Below are positions 44,941 to 56,517 of a stretch of DNA of 64,000 bases, in pieces. The stretch lies in assembly GCA_028724265.1 (NCBI GenBank), contig JAQYDG010000008.1, positions 62,001-126,000 on the forward strand, in the 5' to 3' direction. Source of the DNA: Actinomycetaceae bacterium (GTDB taxonomy: Bacteria; Actinomycetota; Actinomycetes; Actinomycetales; Actinomycetaceae). The notes below the pieces were generated by a model, which was not told the DNA's origin, made no database searches, and was given only the letters and a program-made list of their open reading frames with translations. How positions within the stretch are numbered: the first letter of the stretch is position 1; every line of letters starts with the position of its first letter. Position numbers and translations under genes: made by a program.

Positions 44941-45486
44941 TTCAGACTGCTGAACTGCCTCGATTTCGATTTCCAGCTTCACCTTGTCCTTGACCATCAC
45001 GCCGCCCGCTTCCAGTGCTGCGTTCCACGTCAACCCCCACTGCTGGCGGCTAATCGTGGTGGCTCCCTCGAAACCAATCCGCAGAACACCATCCGGGCCA
45101 ACCTGAGCCCCACCAAACTCAAACGGGATCGTCACCGGATTCGTCACCCCATGCAGGGTCAACTGGCCGGTCACAGTCAGCTCATCATCATCCACCTCGA
45201 TAGACGTGGATTCAAAGCTGCCGGTCGGGAACTGTTCGGAATCAAAAAAGTCCGCACTCCTCAGGTGTGCGTCGCGTTTCGCATTGCCTGTGTCGATAGA
45301 ATCCGTGCGGAAAGTGACGAAAATTTTGCCGTTTGCTGGATCTGCCACAGAACCCTTCGCCGTGCCCTCAAAGCTACGGAAACTGCCATGGACCTTGGAA
45401 ACCATCGCGTGACGAGCACTAAAACCGAGCAGCGAATGCTCTGGGTCAATGGCAAAAGTACCCTTAATATCTTTCAAATTCGTCAT
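44932..45486 (-). CDS. YceI family lipid-binding protein
   Basis: 184 residues from the ATG after GAAAGG; an in-frame extension of 33 residues is unlikely. A lipocalin-like beta-barrel: FAIDPEHSLLGFSARHAMVSK, then RFRTDSIDTGN-type stretch, RDAHLRSADFFDSEQFP and LTLHGVTNPVTIPFEF, all hallmarks of YceI. The family binds polyisoprenoids or amphiphiles. There is no signal peptide, so it is likely cytoplasmic, as in many actinobacteria. It stands alone. Confidence 0.93.
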   Translation of the reverse strand: MTNLKDIKGTFAIDPEHSLLGFSARHAMVSKVHGSFRSFEGTAKGSVADPANGKIFVTFRTDSIDTGNAKRDAHLRSADFFDSEQFPTGSFESTSIEVDDDELTVTGQLTLHGVTNPVTIPFEFGGAQVGPDGVLRIGFEGATTISRQQWGLTWNAALEAGGVMVKDKVKLEIEIEAVQQSEEY

Positions 45487-45763
45487 GGGAGAGCCTTTCG
45501 TTGATCGGTTGTGCGCACAGCGGCGCTGTAGACATGTACGCCCAACGACGTCCCACACACCTTTGTTCCGTGATACCAGCCACATGCGAAGGCGCTGATT
45601 CTTCTGGGATACAGCTAATAGTTAATACGGCGACCTTGCTAGCGAGCATGATCATTCGCCAGCCCGCACGCTCAGTTGCCCTGACGCTCAGTTACCAGCC
45701 AGCGCGAGTTGCAGCGGCAGCACACACTCGGCAGCACACCCTATCAGCAGATCAGCAGCGCAC

Positions 45764-47128
45764 TCAGTTCTTGAACCAGTGCGCGGGCGCCGGAATCCGT
45801 CCACCCCTGGACGCAAAAACCTGGGAACTAAAGTCGCTCACCTCCATAATGGGCGCAAAACCGAGCAGACCACCAAACTGAGCAGACTCACCCACACCCT
45901 TTCCCGGAACGGGAATGACGCGTGCAGCCGTGGTCTTTCCGGTAGAGAGACCAATCGCGGCCTCGTCAGCAATAAGCCCAGCAATCGTGGCAGGAGCCGT
46001 ATCACCAGGAATAGCGATCATATCCAAGCCAACCGAGCAGATTGCCGTCATCGCTTCTAATTTCTGAATGTTGATGGATCCGCGCTCCACCGCATGAATC
46101 ATGTTGATATCTTCCGAGACAGGAATGAAGCTGCCCGAGAGGCCTCCTACGCTCGAACACGCCATCAGACCGCCCTTTTTCACAGCATCATTGAGCAACG
46201 CCAAGGCTGCGGTCGTACCCGGGGCTCCCACAGACTCCACCCCGAGTTCTTCCAGAATCGCCGCTACCGAATCGCCAACAGCGCTCGTCGGGGCAAGCGA
46301 CAGATCAACAATGCCAAAGTCCACGCCCAGCCGGTCAGCAACCGTCTGGCCAACGAGCTGCCCCATGCGCGTGATCTTGAAAGCCGCCCGCTTGATCACC
46401 TCAGCACACTCGTCAAAACTGCGTCCGCGCACGCCGCGGAGCGCGCGCTCAACAACCCCTGGTCCCGAAATCCCCACACTGACCACAGCATCCGGCATGG
46501 TCACACCGTGAAAAGCACCTGCCATGAACGGATTGTTGCCCACAGCATTGCAGAAAACCACCAGTTTCGCTGCTCCCAGCCCGTCTACAGCAGCCGTCAG
46601 TTCGGCCGCCTGCTTGACCTGCTGACCCATCAGCGCAACGGCGTCCATATTGATCCCCGACCTCGTGGACGCCACATTCACAGACGAACACACAATATCC
46701 GTTTCCGCTAAAGCTTGAGGAATCGCATGCATCAGCGCATCATCGGCTGGGGCAGCACCACCATCGACCAGCGCAGAGAATCCACCCACAAAATCCACAC
46801 CGACGGCTTTGCCTGCGCGATCCAAAGCATGCGCAAACGGCACGAGATCCGTTGTTCGGCACGCGGCGGCAACCAGCGAAATCGGGGTCACAGAAAGGCG
46901 CTTGTTCACAACCGTCACGCCCAGTTCGCCGCCAACCTCATCCGCAGTGTTCACAAGGTCTGCCGCATACGCTGTTATTTTATTTTCGATACGCTCGCAG
47001 GCACGCTGAATATCGTCATCGGCGCAGTCCAGGAGGGAAATGCCCATCGTGACTGTGCGCACATCCAGGTTGTCGAGCGACAGCATCCGAATAACGTCGA
47101 GGATCTCTTCATCAGAATCTTGCATCAT
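45764..47128 (-). CDS. UPF0210 (PFL) family protein
   Basis: 454 residues, full length for UPF0210/PFL. Recognisable stretches are [39 protein letters not shown] and a Gly/Ala-rich C-terminal half ([34 protein letters not shown]). The function is unknown; the fold is related to pyruvate-formate-lyase-like proteins without the radical glycine loop being evident. It begins six bases after an ACT-domain gene. That pairing (UPF0237-UPF0210) is conserved in many bacteria and suggests small-molecule control of, or a complex with, its partner. Confidence 0.92.
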   Translation of the reverse strand: MMQDSDEEILDVIRMLSLDNLDVRTVTMGISLLDCADDDIQRACERIENKITAYAADLVNTADEVGGELGVTVVNKRLSVTPISLVAAACRTTDLVPFAHALDRAGKAVGVDFVGGFSALVDGGAAPADDALMHAIPQALAETDIVCSSVNVASTRSGINMDAVALMGQQVKQAAELTAAVDGLGAAKLVVFCNAVGNNPFMAGAFHGVTMPDAVVSVGISGPGVVERALRGVRGRSFDECAEVIKRAAFKITRMGQLVGQTVADRLGVDFGIVDLSLAPTSAVGDSVAAILEELGVESVGAPGTTAALALLNDAVKKGGLMACSSVGGLSGSFIPVSEDINMIHAVERGSINIQKLEAMTAICSVGLDMIAIPGDTAPATIAGLIADEAAIGLSTGKTTAARVIPVPGKGVGESAQFGGLLGFAPIMEVSDFSSQVFASRGGRIPAPAHWFKN

Positions 47129-47134
47129 GGCACA

Positions 47135-47404
47135 TCACAACCGGTTCATCGCACGGAAAAGGTCTTCTGCCTGCACACGGATCACAAGACGAGCCTCCTC
47201 GCCCGCCTTGGTCATCGACCGCTGGATATCGTGAACTGTGACGTTGGATTCGTCGAACTCAATTTCGACGATCATGGTGAAATACTCGTCCATGATCGTC
47301 TGGGAAATATTCAGCACATTTGCGTGATTCGCCGCAAGCGCATCTGCCACAGCTGCAAGGATACCTGGATGATCCAGCCCGGTGACCGTCATAATCGCCT
47401 TCAT
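47135..47404 (-). CDS. ACT-domain protein UPF0237
   Basis: 89 residues, a single ACT domain: TVTGLDHPGILAAVADALA forms the ligand-facing turn and first helix, NVLNISQTIMDEYFTMIVEI the following strands. Related to the gcvR type regulators. It likely binds an amino acid and acts with the UPF0210 protein encoded directly downstream. The start has TATACT six bases upstream and no ribosome site, so it is leaderless. Confidence 0.93.
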   Translation of the reverse strand: MKAIMTVTGLDHPGILAAVADALAANHANVLNISQTIMDEYFTMIVEIEFDESNVTVHDIQRSMTKAGEEARLVIRVQAEDLFRAMNRL

Positions 47405-47410
47405 GGCTCT

Positions 47411-47416
47411 AGTATA
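47411..47416 (-). promoter_or_regulatory. -10 box of a leaderless promoter (ACT/UPF0210 operon)
   Basis: TATACT on the minus strand, six bases before the ATG at 47404. Confidence 0.65.
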
Positions 47417-47417
47417 A

Positions 47418-48488
<1,071 letters not shown>

Positions 48489-48503
48489 CGTCAGCCTCGG
48501 GAA

Positions 48504-48986
48504 TTAGCAGGACGAGTCAGCACGACCGCCCTGGGAGTCAGCACGACTATCTGGAGCTGAGTCCTCTGCCGCAGGGGCATCGCCGTTAGCCGTACGAGTT
48601 GTATGAGTCGTATCTCTCGCAGCATCTTCCTTAAAAGGGCTCGTCTTCGAGAGGAGATTTTGCGGGTGTGAGCGCGCCACCGACAGCTCCCGCGCAAGCT
48701 CCGAGATACGCCATTCAAGGATGTTAATGCGCCGGAACGTCACCACCGCATAGGACAAAAAGGCGATGACGAGGCAGTACAACAGCAGGTCTGTTCCACG
48801 GCCAACACCCAGGAATCCTGCAACCTTCGTTGTCACGTCCGGAAAAATAATGCTGATCACGGCGAGGAGAACAAAAACGGCGAGCAACAGACGCCGCAGC
48901 GCAACGTTCTTTGATTTTGCCGTTGAACGCACCAAATAGTAAGCGATCACCAAAACTGCTGCAATCAGCAGAATCTTGATCAGCAT
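48504..48986 (-). CDS. DUF2304 membrane protein
   Basis: 160 residues from the ATG after GAGGAGG. Three hydrophobic helices (KILLIAAVLVIAYYLV; LRRLLLAVFVLLAVISIIF; GTDLLLYCLVIAFLSYAVV), then FRRINILEWRISELARELSVA, a coiled-coil-like segment, and a hydrophilic Asp/Ser/Thr tail. The DUF2304 family nearly always sits beside a family 2 glycosyltransferase, as here, and is thought to assist polyprenyl-linked sugar transfer at the membrane. Confidence 0.88.
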   Translation of the reverse strand: MLIKILLIAAVLVIAYYLVRSTAKSKNVALRRLLLAVFVLLAVISIIFPDVTTKVAGFLGVGRGTDLLLYCLVIAFLSYAVVTFRRINILEWRISELARELSVARSHPQNLLSKTSPFKEDAARDTTHTTRTANGDAPAAEDSAPDSRADSQGGRADSSC

Positions 48987-49108
48987 CGAGCCTCCTCTAT
49001 CATTTCCGGTTTCTTCCAGCACACAAAGCAAGCGCCACTCTACCGCCTACCGACACAACCATGCCGATTGACTCCGCCTCCACGCTGGATTTGCCGTCAC
49101 ACCATAGA

Positions 49109-49882
49109 TCATTCATGCTTGGGAGCGAAGAATTCTTCAGTCAGAATATTCACGCCGTTCAAGAGGCTCTGCCCTTTCGCCTTCGAATATTCTGTGTAGT
49201 CAATCGTCACAGCTTCTTCAGCCCACGGCAAGTTCATCGCTGCCAACTGGTTAATGATCTGGCCTGCGTGCGCCATCCGGTTTTGAGTAATGTGCAGCCG
49301 CGCAGCAGCGTCTCTGCGCAGTACTCGCAAACCATTGTGCGAGTCCGTGAGGCGCATTCCCGTTTTCACACGCGTCACGCGGGCAGCAGTGGCAAGCACA
49401 GCATGTTTCACGGCTCCCGCCTGCGCCTTTCCGTTCAAAAACCGCGAACCGAGCACAAACGCGAGATCTTCTTTTTCTGCCCGCTCCACCATTCGGAGCG
49501 CATCCTCCGGCCGATGCTGCCCATCCGCATCGAAGGTGACGAGGTACTTGGCGTCCGTATAGGTCAGTACCCATGTGATCCCTGTTTGCAGCGCCGCACC
49601 CTGGCCGAGATTAAGAGGATGATCGACCACCACAGCCCCTGCCGCACGAGCCGTTGCGGCAGAGTCGTCAGTGGAACCGTCGTTGACCGCCACAACATGC
49701 GGGAACGTCTGCCTCAACCGGCGTATCACGTCGGCCACCACTGCACCCTCGTTGTACAACGGCATGACGATCCACGCGATATCCGTAAGTTCTGCCACAC
49801 CACGCCCGTGCGGCACAGTGTGCTCAGTGGCCTGATCGGGTGAGTCGTGCTCGGAATGATGTTCGTCAGCGGACTGGTGCAT
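49109..49882 (-). CDS. Glycosyltransferase family 2
   Basis: 257 residues from the ATG at 49882; a His/Asp-rich N-terminal tail of ~35 residues precedes the GT-A fold. Motifs: MPLYNEGAVVADVIRRL, VNDGSTDDSA, NLGQGAALQTGI and FDADGQHRPED (metal-binding DxD). This is the dolichyl-phosphate-sugar synthase-like subgroup without membrane helices. The DUF2304 gene downstream is its usual partner. The start is uncertain: CACAAT lies six bases upstream and no ribosome site is seen. Confidence 0.9.
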   Translation of the reverse strand: MHQSADEHHSEHDSPDQATEHTVPHGRGVAELTDIAWIVMPLYNEGAVVADVIRRLRQTFPHVVAVNDGSTDDSAATARAAGAVVVDHPLNLGQGAALQTGITWVLTYTDAKYLVTFDADGQHRPEDALRMVERAEKEDLAFVLGSRFLNGKAQAGAVKHAVLATAARVTRVKTGMRLTDSHNGLRVLRRDAAARLHITQNRMAHAGQIINQLAAMNLPWAEEAVTIDYTEYSKAKGQSLLNGVNILTEEFFAPKHE

Positions 49883-49963
49883 ACCGTCATTGTGCCATAC
49901 GTGCGCAGAAGACCGCACAATCACTGCACCATCAGCGCAGCACAAGCCACACTCACCGTTGAC

Positions 49964-50926
49964 TCATCGCTCCTGATCCGCGCGCTGACGATGCCCGAAG
50001 TACCTCATCGCTTGCAGCTCCCACGATTTTCGATGGTTCTTCGCAACCGTATCGAGCACAAGACCCACACTGTAGGAGAGCAGCCCGGAGAACACGAGAC
50101 CAACAGCCAGGATGGCGCTCGGCACTTTCGACACGTAGTGAGTGGCGAAATACTCCGCGATCACAGGAATCCCCGCAGCTAATCCAAGAAGAAACAGCAG
50201 CAGCGCGATAATCGAAAAGAAAGCCATCGGCCGATAGTCTTTGAACAGTGATGCGATGGTACTAATCACTTTGATGCCGTCGTCAAACGTGGAGAGTTTT
50301 GAATAACTTCCGGCAGGACGATCGCGGTACACAATCGGAACGTTCACAATGCGCCATCGGTTGTCAACGGCGTGAATGCTCATTTCCGTTTCAAGCTGGA
50401 AACCGGAGCTTGTGACGGGGAACGTTTTGACGAACGCGCGCGTAAATCCGCGATAGCCCGTCATCACATCGGAGAAATCGTAATGATACATCACCTTAAT
50501 CAGCCATCGAACAAGGTTATTGCCAAAAGTGTGAAACGACCGCTTATTTTCTACTTCGTAACTCTTGTTGCTCAAACGATCGCCCACCGTCATATCGGCA
50601 AGCCCATGTTCTAACGGCTCAAGCAAGGCATGGGCAGATTCTGCGGGGTACGTATCGTCGCCATCCACCAGAATGTAATAGTCCGCATCGATATCACGAA
50701 ACATCTGGCGGACGGCATTCCCTTTTCCCTGCCGTGTTTCACGCCGTACGATGGCACCTGCCTCACGTGCGACTGAGGCGGTTTTGTCAGTCGAATTATT
50801 GTCGTACACGTAAACCTCAGCGTGGGGTAATGCGGCACGAAAATCGGTCACGACTTTCCCAATCGTCACAGCTTCGTTGTAGCACGGAATCAGAACGGCT
50901 ACTGACGCTTGGCGCTGCTCTTCCAC
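49964..50926 (-). CDS. Membrane glycosyltransferase family 2 (polyprenyl-phosphate sugar synthase-like)
   Basis: 320 residues. GT-A domain: LIPCYNEAVTIGKVV, VYDNNSTDKTA, RQGKGNAVRQMF and VDGDDTYPAE (D-x-D). The middle VMTGYRGFTRAFVKTFP and ETEMSIHA are typical of DPM1/GtrB-like enzymes. Two C-terminal membrane helices (FFSIIALLLFLLGLAAGIPV; ILAVGLVFSGLLSYSVGLVL) anchor it. It probably charges a polyprenyl phosphate with one sugar for transfer outside. Start: GTG after GGGAGG. Confidence 0.93.
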   Translation of the reverse strand: MEEQRQASVAVLIPCYNEAVTIGKVVTDFRAALPHAEVYVYDNNSTDKTASVAREAGAIVRRETRQGKGNAVRQMFRDIDADYYILVDGDDTYPAESAHALLEPLEHGLADMTVGDRLSNKSYEVENKRSFHTFGNNLVRWLIKVMYHYDFSDVMTGYRGFTRAFVKTFPVTSSGFQLETEMSIHAVDNRWRIVNVPIVYRDRPAGSYSKLSTFDDGIKVISTIASLFKDYRPMAFFSIIALLLFLLGLAAGIPVIAEYFATHYVSKVPSAILAVGLVFSGLLSYSVGLVLDTVAKNHRKSWELQAMRYFGHRQRADQER

Positions 50927-51057
50927 GCTGGCATCCTCCCCACCCTCGCATCGGCGTTCTTCACCTTGTTGTCCACCCCTAACATGAGGCTACACCCTGA
51001 TATCACGCTTCCTGCACAGCGGAGCTCCTGATCTTGCCACGCTGAAAACTACCCCGA

Positions 51058-52443
51058 TTACACTGAAGCCTCTACCTGCTCTGGGCTCTGCACGGAGGTG
51101 AAGTATGACGAGGCAAGCGCATAGAGCGCAAACAGCGTCACACCAAGGCTCCTATAGGTGAAAAATGAGTGAATAGCTGAATGATTGAGAATGACCGCGT
51201 ACCACACAAACGGATATGCGGCGATCATCAGGAGCGAAACACGATCTATCCAGTCGCCTGATGGGCGAGTCACTTTCACAACACGAATGAGAAGAAGCAC
51301 GCCGAGTATGACGAGAGAAATCACAATAATCGACCAGAATGCCGAATTGTTGATTTGATGAAGATTGTTCTCAATCCCCTGAAAGCGCGTAAACGAATAA
51401 CGTTTTTCCAGATCTTCGCCCCGGCCAGTACTATCGAGGCGGAAAAGCACGTAATGGCCGACGTCCGACATCGGATGCCCGGCAATGAGGGCAGCGAGAA
51501 CCCATTTCATTGCCCAGAAACCGATATATCCAATCGCCCACGCGCAGGATTTCGTCACAAGCTGGACGATAACGGCCCAGCGCTGCTCCCCGGTGGTCTT
51601 GCTCCCCTCGGAATTCTGCAGGCGAGCCCGCTTCTGGGCTGATATGACCGCATAGACAAGGAGCGGCATGCCCAGCGCAAGGACGGGGAACGTCAACAAA
51701 TCAGTGAACGCAACGCCTGCGCCCAGGAGCAGGAATAGGGGGATCCACCCGTTGTGTTTCTCCAGGCGCTCATACCACCCGCAGACGATAAACACACCCA
51801 CAAGTGCACACAACGTCACGGGATAGTACTGGTAGTTCAGCATGACGGCTGGAGGATTGAGCACAATCAGACCAGCAATATAAGCCACCGATATTCCCGC
51901 TCCACATCGGCGCCAGAGCATCGCGGCGGTGATCGCGCCTAGAGCCGCCAGAATGGCACCACAGGCATAGCGAATTTCAACCGGATTGAGAAGGAGCAGC
52001 AGCGGGCGCAGCACAACTAAATATCCATGCCAATACCTCGCATAGCTGCTGGCCGTATCGACATAATCAGAATCGGTGACGTGCGCTACGGCATACGCAA
52101 GATTGTCCACGCGCATGCTGTATCCCTTCGCCTGCGGATCTCCACCCAGACGTGGTGATTCAAACGCATCATGAAAAGGATGATCGCTGGGATAGATCGC
52201 CATCGTCAGCATAATCGCTTCGGTAAAATTGTCCCGCGCGCCACCAGGAACATTGGGCGTCGCGTTCGGATAGTCGCCCTCGGCCTGATAAACCTTAAGG
52301 CTTTCGCTCACGTGGGACGCGATGCGCCCATGAGGCAATGCATAGGCGGCAGTAAGCGCAGCTATACACAAAATCAACATCGTGACGAACGCAAGAACAG
52401 ATGTGAGAGCTATCCTCCGCCAGCGTGCCCCGCGACTATCCAC
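51058..52443 (-). CDS. Polytopic membrane protein, possible GT-C type transferase
   Basis: 461 residues with about ten membrane helices. The first helix is followed by a long outside loop (about 45-150) containing RDNFTEAIML and many Asp/Tyr/His residues, the usual arrangement of GT-C sugar transferases, where an early external loop bears the catalytic acid. I cannot name the family. Start: GTG after GAGGAG. It lies between the polyprenyl-sugar synthase and the DUF6541 gene, so a role in building or exporting the same glycan is likely. Confidence 0.7.
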   Translation of the reverse strand: MDSRGARWRRIALTSVLAFVTMLILCIAALTAAYALPHGRIASHVSESLKVYQAEGDYPNATPNVPGGARDNFTEAIMLTMAIYPSDHPFHDAFESPRLGGDPQAKGYSMRVDNLAYAVAHVTDSDYVDTASSYARYWHGYLVVLRPLLLLLNPVEIRYACGAILAALGAITAAMLWRRCGAGISVAYIAGLIVLNPPAVMLNYQYYPVTLCALVGVFIVCGWYERLEKHNGWIPLFLLLGAGVAFTDLLTFPVLALGMPLLVYAVISAQKRARLQNSEGSKTTGEQRWAVIVQLVTKSCAWAIGYIGFWAMKWVLAALIAGHPMSDVGHYVLFRLDSTGRGEDLEKRYSFTRFQGIENNLHQINNSAFWSIIVISLVILGVLLLIRVVKVTRPSGDWIDRVSLLMIAAYPFVWYAVILNHSAIHSFFTYRSLGVTLFALYALASSYFTSVQSPEQVEASV

Positions 52444-52646
52444 ACAAACTCCTCATCCCGTACCACTGCACTGTCACATCAAAACCTTCTCAGATTCTAC
52501 GCACGAACCCAACGCATGTATGGGCTTTTACCACGACAACCCCACCAGTGCGGCGGCTGCATCTACGACGCGGAACCTATATCAAAGGTTGCCACGGCTA
52601 CATGACGAAGACCGCGGCGACTGCGGGCTACCTCGAAGACTGGGGG

Positions 52647-54791
52647 CTACTCTAACGGGCAGGCGTCCATCGTGATGCGATACAGCGTAGGCTCTCCACC
52701 TTCGCTTCCGCTGGTGCTAGATCCATTACCGCCACTGCTCTTGTCTCCGCTGCCGTCGCTACCGCTGCCACTACTCCCGCTGCCGGAACTCCCAGGAGCA
52801 GGCACGTCCACACGTTCCAGCATCTGGAGTGGAAACGCGAAACTCACGTCGCTTCTGTGCCATACCCACGAAAATGTGCCGTGTGCTCCCGGCCTGACGC
52901 GCGCGACCTGATACACATAGGAAATACCGCGTTCGCGTATCCATGCACAGCTGCGCTGAGTGAGTTTGCCATCGTAGAGATCGCGCGCGAGTGCTTCGTC
53001 ATCCTCGGCTGGCCAGGAAAGCGACGGCATCTCAACATGGACGCCCTTCAAGATCCACCAAAAAGGAGTGCCAGAGAACGGTTCACCCCACACCACGGCA
53101 TCGGCGGGTAGACGATCTGCAGCGCGTTCAATAAAGTCTTTCTCCTGCTGCGTGATCATCGTGCCACGGCTGGCTTGAGCTGGATCATAGGCACTGTTGA
53201 TCACGTTGAGTCTCCCAGGAAAAGCGCCGGCGCAATTCGTCACAAAAATGACGATGGCACAGGCAAGAGCCCAGAACTGCTGCCGGCAGCGGGTCACCAA
53301 ATGCACAAGCTCCCACGCTGCTACGGGGTATTCGCAGATGAACACAAGTGGTGCAATCCGTGGCGCCTGAACATACCACGGGGCTGTGAGGAAATAGAGC
53401 GGAAAGATTGGTTCAGCCGCCATCGTAAACCACACGAACGACGTTGCGGCTCCGGTAACGAGCCACCTGAGGCGCCGGCCACGCTGACTCCTGACTACGT
53501 TCACAAAGCCTGCAAGAGCCAGGAGCGTGACGATACTCCCTCCAAGCCCAAATCCGGAAATATAGGGACCGGAGGCATAGTCAGTCAGCAGCCTCGCCAG
53601 AGGAGCAAAGCTGAAACTCCGATGCGCCACGAATGTGCTCATTCCAGCTAGACGCGGTACGGCGACTACCCAGAACAGAACGATAGCGACGAGAAATGCA
53701 AGCCCTAGTGCCGCCAGCGTGCGTCGCGCTGCAGCACGACGATGTGGAGAGCTGTCATGGCGTGCCTGATGCATCCAGCCACGGAGAGCACCGGCACCCC
53801 AGCCCACGATCGGCACGCCGAAGATCACTGCAAGGTTGAACAGGGACGTTGGATGCGTGGCAACCACACCTATCACTGCCACCACGCACACTCCGCACAG
53901 GCGATAGGTCTGCGATCGGCACACCTTTGTATCGGGATCCGAATCAGAACCAGTCGAAGCGCCGCGTAAACGCGCCAGAGACGCAACCGACAGCGCCAGA
54001 AGCCCCGGCAATGCAACAAGCGAGAGCGTGTAGGGGGGAGTAGCCAGATTCGCCACGTTATTTGTAGGAAACTGGCTGCCCATTGCCGCAAAAAATGCAG
54101 CGAAACATGCGATCCCCACCTCAGATCGGCGCTGAAGATGCAGCGGCTGCACGACGCACGCTGCAAACGCGCCCATGATTGCCGGCCAGATCAGCAGGAA
54201 CGCCAGCATCACCGCAACGTACGTCTGCACAGGAGTCCCTGGCAGGAGCGCTGCAACGTCATGAAAAACATTCGGATAATATGCCGGCTTACCCCCATAA
54301 AGAGGAGCCAAAGCGATCCGAGGATCTGCCGACGCCAGCTGACGTGTAAAGCGGAGAGCAGAAAGATGAAACACCACGTCCCACGTCTGCGGAACCCGTT
54401 CACCCAGCCGAGAGCCAACCGCATAGGGTAGCGCACACAACAGACCAGCCAACGCGCAAACAGCCGTCACACAGGCACTCGGCGTGACGAAACGCCTCCG
54501 CCCACAACGCCCGCCACGCCCACGACGCAGGCGAGGAGAACCCTGCACGCCACAGAACCAGGCAACCGCGCAGGAGAGCACCAGCACTGTGGTGGTGGCG
54601 ATCCACGGTTTCCATGGCACCTTTGCCACGATAAACCCGAGGATCACCACCACCCATATACCGAGGCTCACTGCAGGAGCCGCAGCACACCGCAACGGCG
54701 TCGGCACATCGAGGCGAGACAGGATAAGCAGTCCCGGCGCCACGAGCACAACGACAGCACACGCTGCTACCAGTAACGTCACCCACGCCAT
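52647..54791 (-). CDS. DUF6541-like polytopic membrane protein
   Basis: 714 residues with about twelve to fourteen membrane helices. After the second helix pair and a basic loop (RLRRGRGGRCGRRR), an external segment includes QTWDVVFHLSALRF and ALAPLYGGKPAYYPNVFHD, the kind of motif seen in actinobacterial DUF6541 wall-glycan proteins. The C-terminal ~150 residues are outside, with a Gly/Ser repeat linker (GSSGSGSSGSGSDGSGDK) just before the last strands. Probably a GT-C transferase or glycan handling protein. Start: ATG after GGAGGG. Confidence 0.75.
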   Translation of the reverse strand: MAWVTLLVAACAVVVLVAPGLLILSRLDVPTPLRCAAAPAVSLGIWVVVILGFIVAKVPWKPWIATTTVLVLSCAVAWFCGVQGSPRLRRGRGGRCGRRRFVTPSACVTAVCALAGLLCALPYAVGSRLGERVPQTWDVVFHLSALRFTRQLASADPRIALAPLYGGKPAYYPNVFHDVAALLPGTPVQTYVAVMLAFLLIWPAIMGAFAACVVQPLHLQRRSEVGIACFAAFFAAMGSQFPTNNVANLATPPYTLSLVALPGLLALSVASLARLRGASTGSDSDPDTKVCRSQTYRLCGVCVVAVIGVVATHPTSLFNLAVIFGVPIVGWGAGALRGWMHQARHDSSPHRRAAARRTLAALGLAFLVAIVLFWVVAVPRLAGMSTFVAHRSFSFAPLARLLTDYASGPYISGFGLGGSIVTLLALAGFVNVVRSQRGRRLRWLVTGAATSFVWFTMAAEPIFPLYFLTAPWYVQAPRIAPLVFICEYPVAAWELVHLVTRCRQQFWALACAIVIFVTNCAGAFPGRLNVINSAYDPAQASRGTMITQQEKDFIERAADRLPADAVVWGEPFSGTPFWWILKGVHVEMPSLSWPAEDDEALARDLYDGKLTQRSCAWIRERGISYVYQVARVRPGAHGTFSWVWHRSDVSFAFPLQMLERVDVPAPGSSGSGSSGSGSDGSGDKSSGGNGSSTSGSEGGEPTLYRITMDACPLE

Positions 54792-54992
54792 GTGCCCTCC
54801 ACAGTGCAGTTAATACGCCTAGATGCCATGGCTCATCACAGGCGCGTCACACCATAAGCACCATGAAGGCGCTCACCTGAGCCGCAGCATCACTCTTCTA
54901 CGCCGATCCTACGCGATCACCATGCGAATAATGAGCACTGGCTGCGCGGGAAAGAGGAATATCCTGCACGCAGCCTTTCGCATCGGCTCAGC

Positions 54993-56381
54993 TCACTCCT
55001 GCTCAGCATCGGTTGCCAGAGCCGCGCGCGCAAACGCCTCGTCTGTCGCTGATTCCGTTGCGGCGTCTTCGTAGTCGCGCCCGAGCCCAATGCGGACGTA
55101 CTTTGCATCAGGGAAGTTCGCAGGATCCATTACTGTGCGTCCATCCAGAATGACGCGAGCGCCTGGAATCTGATCGGCCTTCAGCGTGCGGTATTCCTTA
55201 TGATCGGCCTGCAGAATGGCAGCGTCCACTGGCTCACCATAGTGATAAGCATCAAAGCCGAAATGTGCCAGCTCGTCGTCAGTAAACATCGGATCGTGAA
55301 CGACCACCTTCGCTCCGCGCTTGCGCAGTTCGTCAACGGTAGCAAACACGCCGGAAAATGCTGTTTCTTTCACGCCGCCGCGATAGGCTGCCCCCAACAC
55401 AACCACTGTGGCACCATCCAGCGAGACGCCGTCCCGCGCCAGCACGTCAGCCAGGCGACCCACGGCGTAGGCAGGCATTTCCGAGTTGGCAATGCGGGCG
55501 TTACGCACCACCGTTGCATCCGGATCAGTCGATAAATACAGCCGCGGATACACAGGAATGCAGTGACCGCCCACAGCAATGCCCGGACGGTGAATATGCG
55601 AATAGGGCTGTGAATTGCACGCGTTGATCACCTTCATCACATCAATCCCCGCCTTATCCGCGAAGCGCGCAAACTGGTTTGCGAGGCCGATATTGACGTC
55701 TCGGTACGTCGTTTCGGCCAGCTTCGCCATTTCGGCAGCCTCGGCAGTACCCATATCCCACACGCCGTTGGGCTGAGCGAGCTCTGGACGCTCGTCAAAG
55801 TCGAGAACCGACTGATAGAACGCAATTCCGCGCGCAGTACCGTCGTCCGTCAGCCCTCCCACAAGTTTCGGGTAGGTGCGCAGATCTTGATAAACACGCC
55901 CAGTTAACACGCGCTCCGGCGAGAAGACCATCCAGAAGTCCTTGCTTTCCTCAAGACCAGAGAGCTTTTCGAGCATCGGCTTGAACCGGTTACGCGTTGT
56001 ACCAACTGGAAGCGTTGTTTCGTACGTAATCAACGTCCCCGGCTTCAGGTTTTCACCAACGGATGTTGTTGCCGCATCCATAATGGACAGATCCGGTTCC
56101 CACGTTTGATCATTGACGAACAGCGGCACCACGATGACGACGGCCTCCGCATTCGGGATCGCCTCACTGTAATCCGTCGTCGCCCGCAGCTTACCTGCAG
56201 GCACCAGATCCGCGAGCTTTTCCGCCATGCCGTATTCGCCGGGGAACGGCTCCTTTCCGTCATTAATCTTCGCGACGGTGGTGGGATTAATATCCACACC
56301 AATAACCTCATGACCCTTCGATGCATACTGGGTAGCGAGTGGCAAACCGATCTTGCCCATTCCTACAACGGCAATTCTCAT
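54993..56381 (-). CDS. UDP-N-acetyl-hexosamine 6-dehydrogenase (WbpA/WecC type)
   Basis: 462 residues from the ATG after AAAGAGGAAAA; a 22-residue upstream extension is unlikely. N-terminal NAD fold VVGMGKIGLPLATQYASKGHEV, the substrate-loop SPERVLTGRV, the central LAETTYRDVNIGLANQFA helix and the catalytic Cys in GGHCIPVYP. It oxidises the C6 of UDP-GlcNAc or UDP-ManNAc to the uronic acid in two NAD-dependent steps. With the downstream Gfo/Idh dehydrogenase, aminotransferase, acetyltransferase and epimerases, WbpA-type chemistry (UDP-GlcNAc) is favoured; WecC remains possible. A C-terminal acidic tail is present. Confidence 0.92.
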   Translation of the reverse strand: MRIAVVGMGKIGLPLATQYASKGHEVIGVDINPTTVAKINDGKEPFPGEYGMAEKLADLVPAGKLRATTDYSEAIPNAEAVVIVVPLFVNDQTWEPDLSIMDAATTSVGENLKPGTLITYETTLPVGTTRNRFKPMLEKLSGLEESKDFWMVFSPERVLTGRVYQDLRTYPKLVGGLTDDGTARGIAFYQSVLDFDERPELAQPNGVWDMGTAEAAEMAKLAETTYRDVNIGLANQFARFADKAGIDVMKVINACNSQPYSHIHRPGIAVGGHCIPVYPRLYLSTDPDATVVRNARIANSEMPAYAVGRLADVLARDGVSLDGATVVVLGAAYRGGVKETAFSGVFATVDELRKRGAKVVVHDPMFTDDELAHFGFDAYHYGEPVDAAILQADHKEYRTLKADQIPGARVILDGRTVMDPANFPDAKYVRIGLGRDYEDAATESATDEAFARAALATDAEQE

Positions 56382-56517
56382 TTTTCCTCTTTCCACCATG
56401 GACGCATGTCTCCACTTTTGACACATGAAAACTCTTTTAGGCAGCACTAGTAGGCCGCAATCTCAACGTCAGAAGTCTACCGGCAACTGCATGCAAAGGA
56501 TCAGACTTTCATCTGAG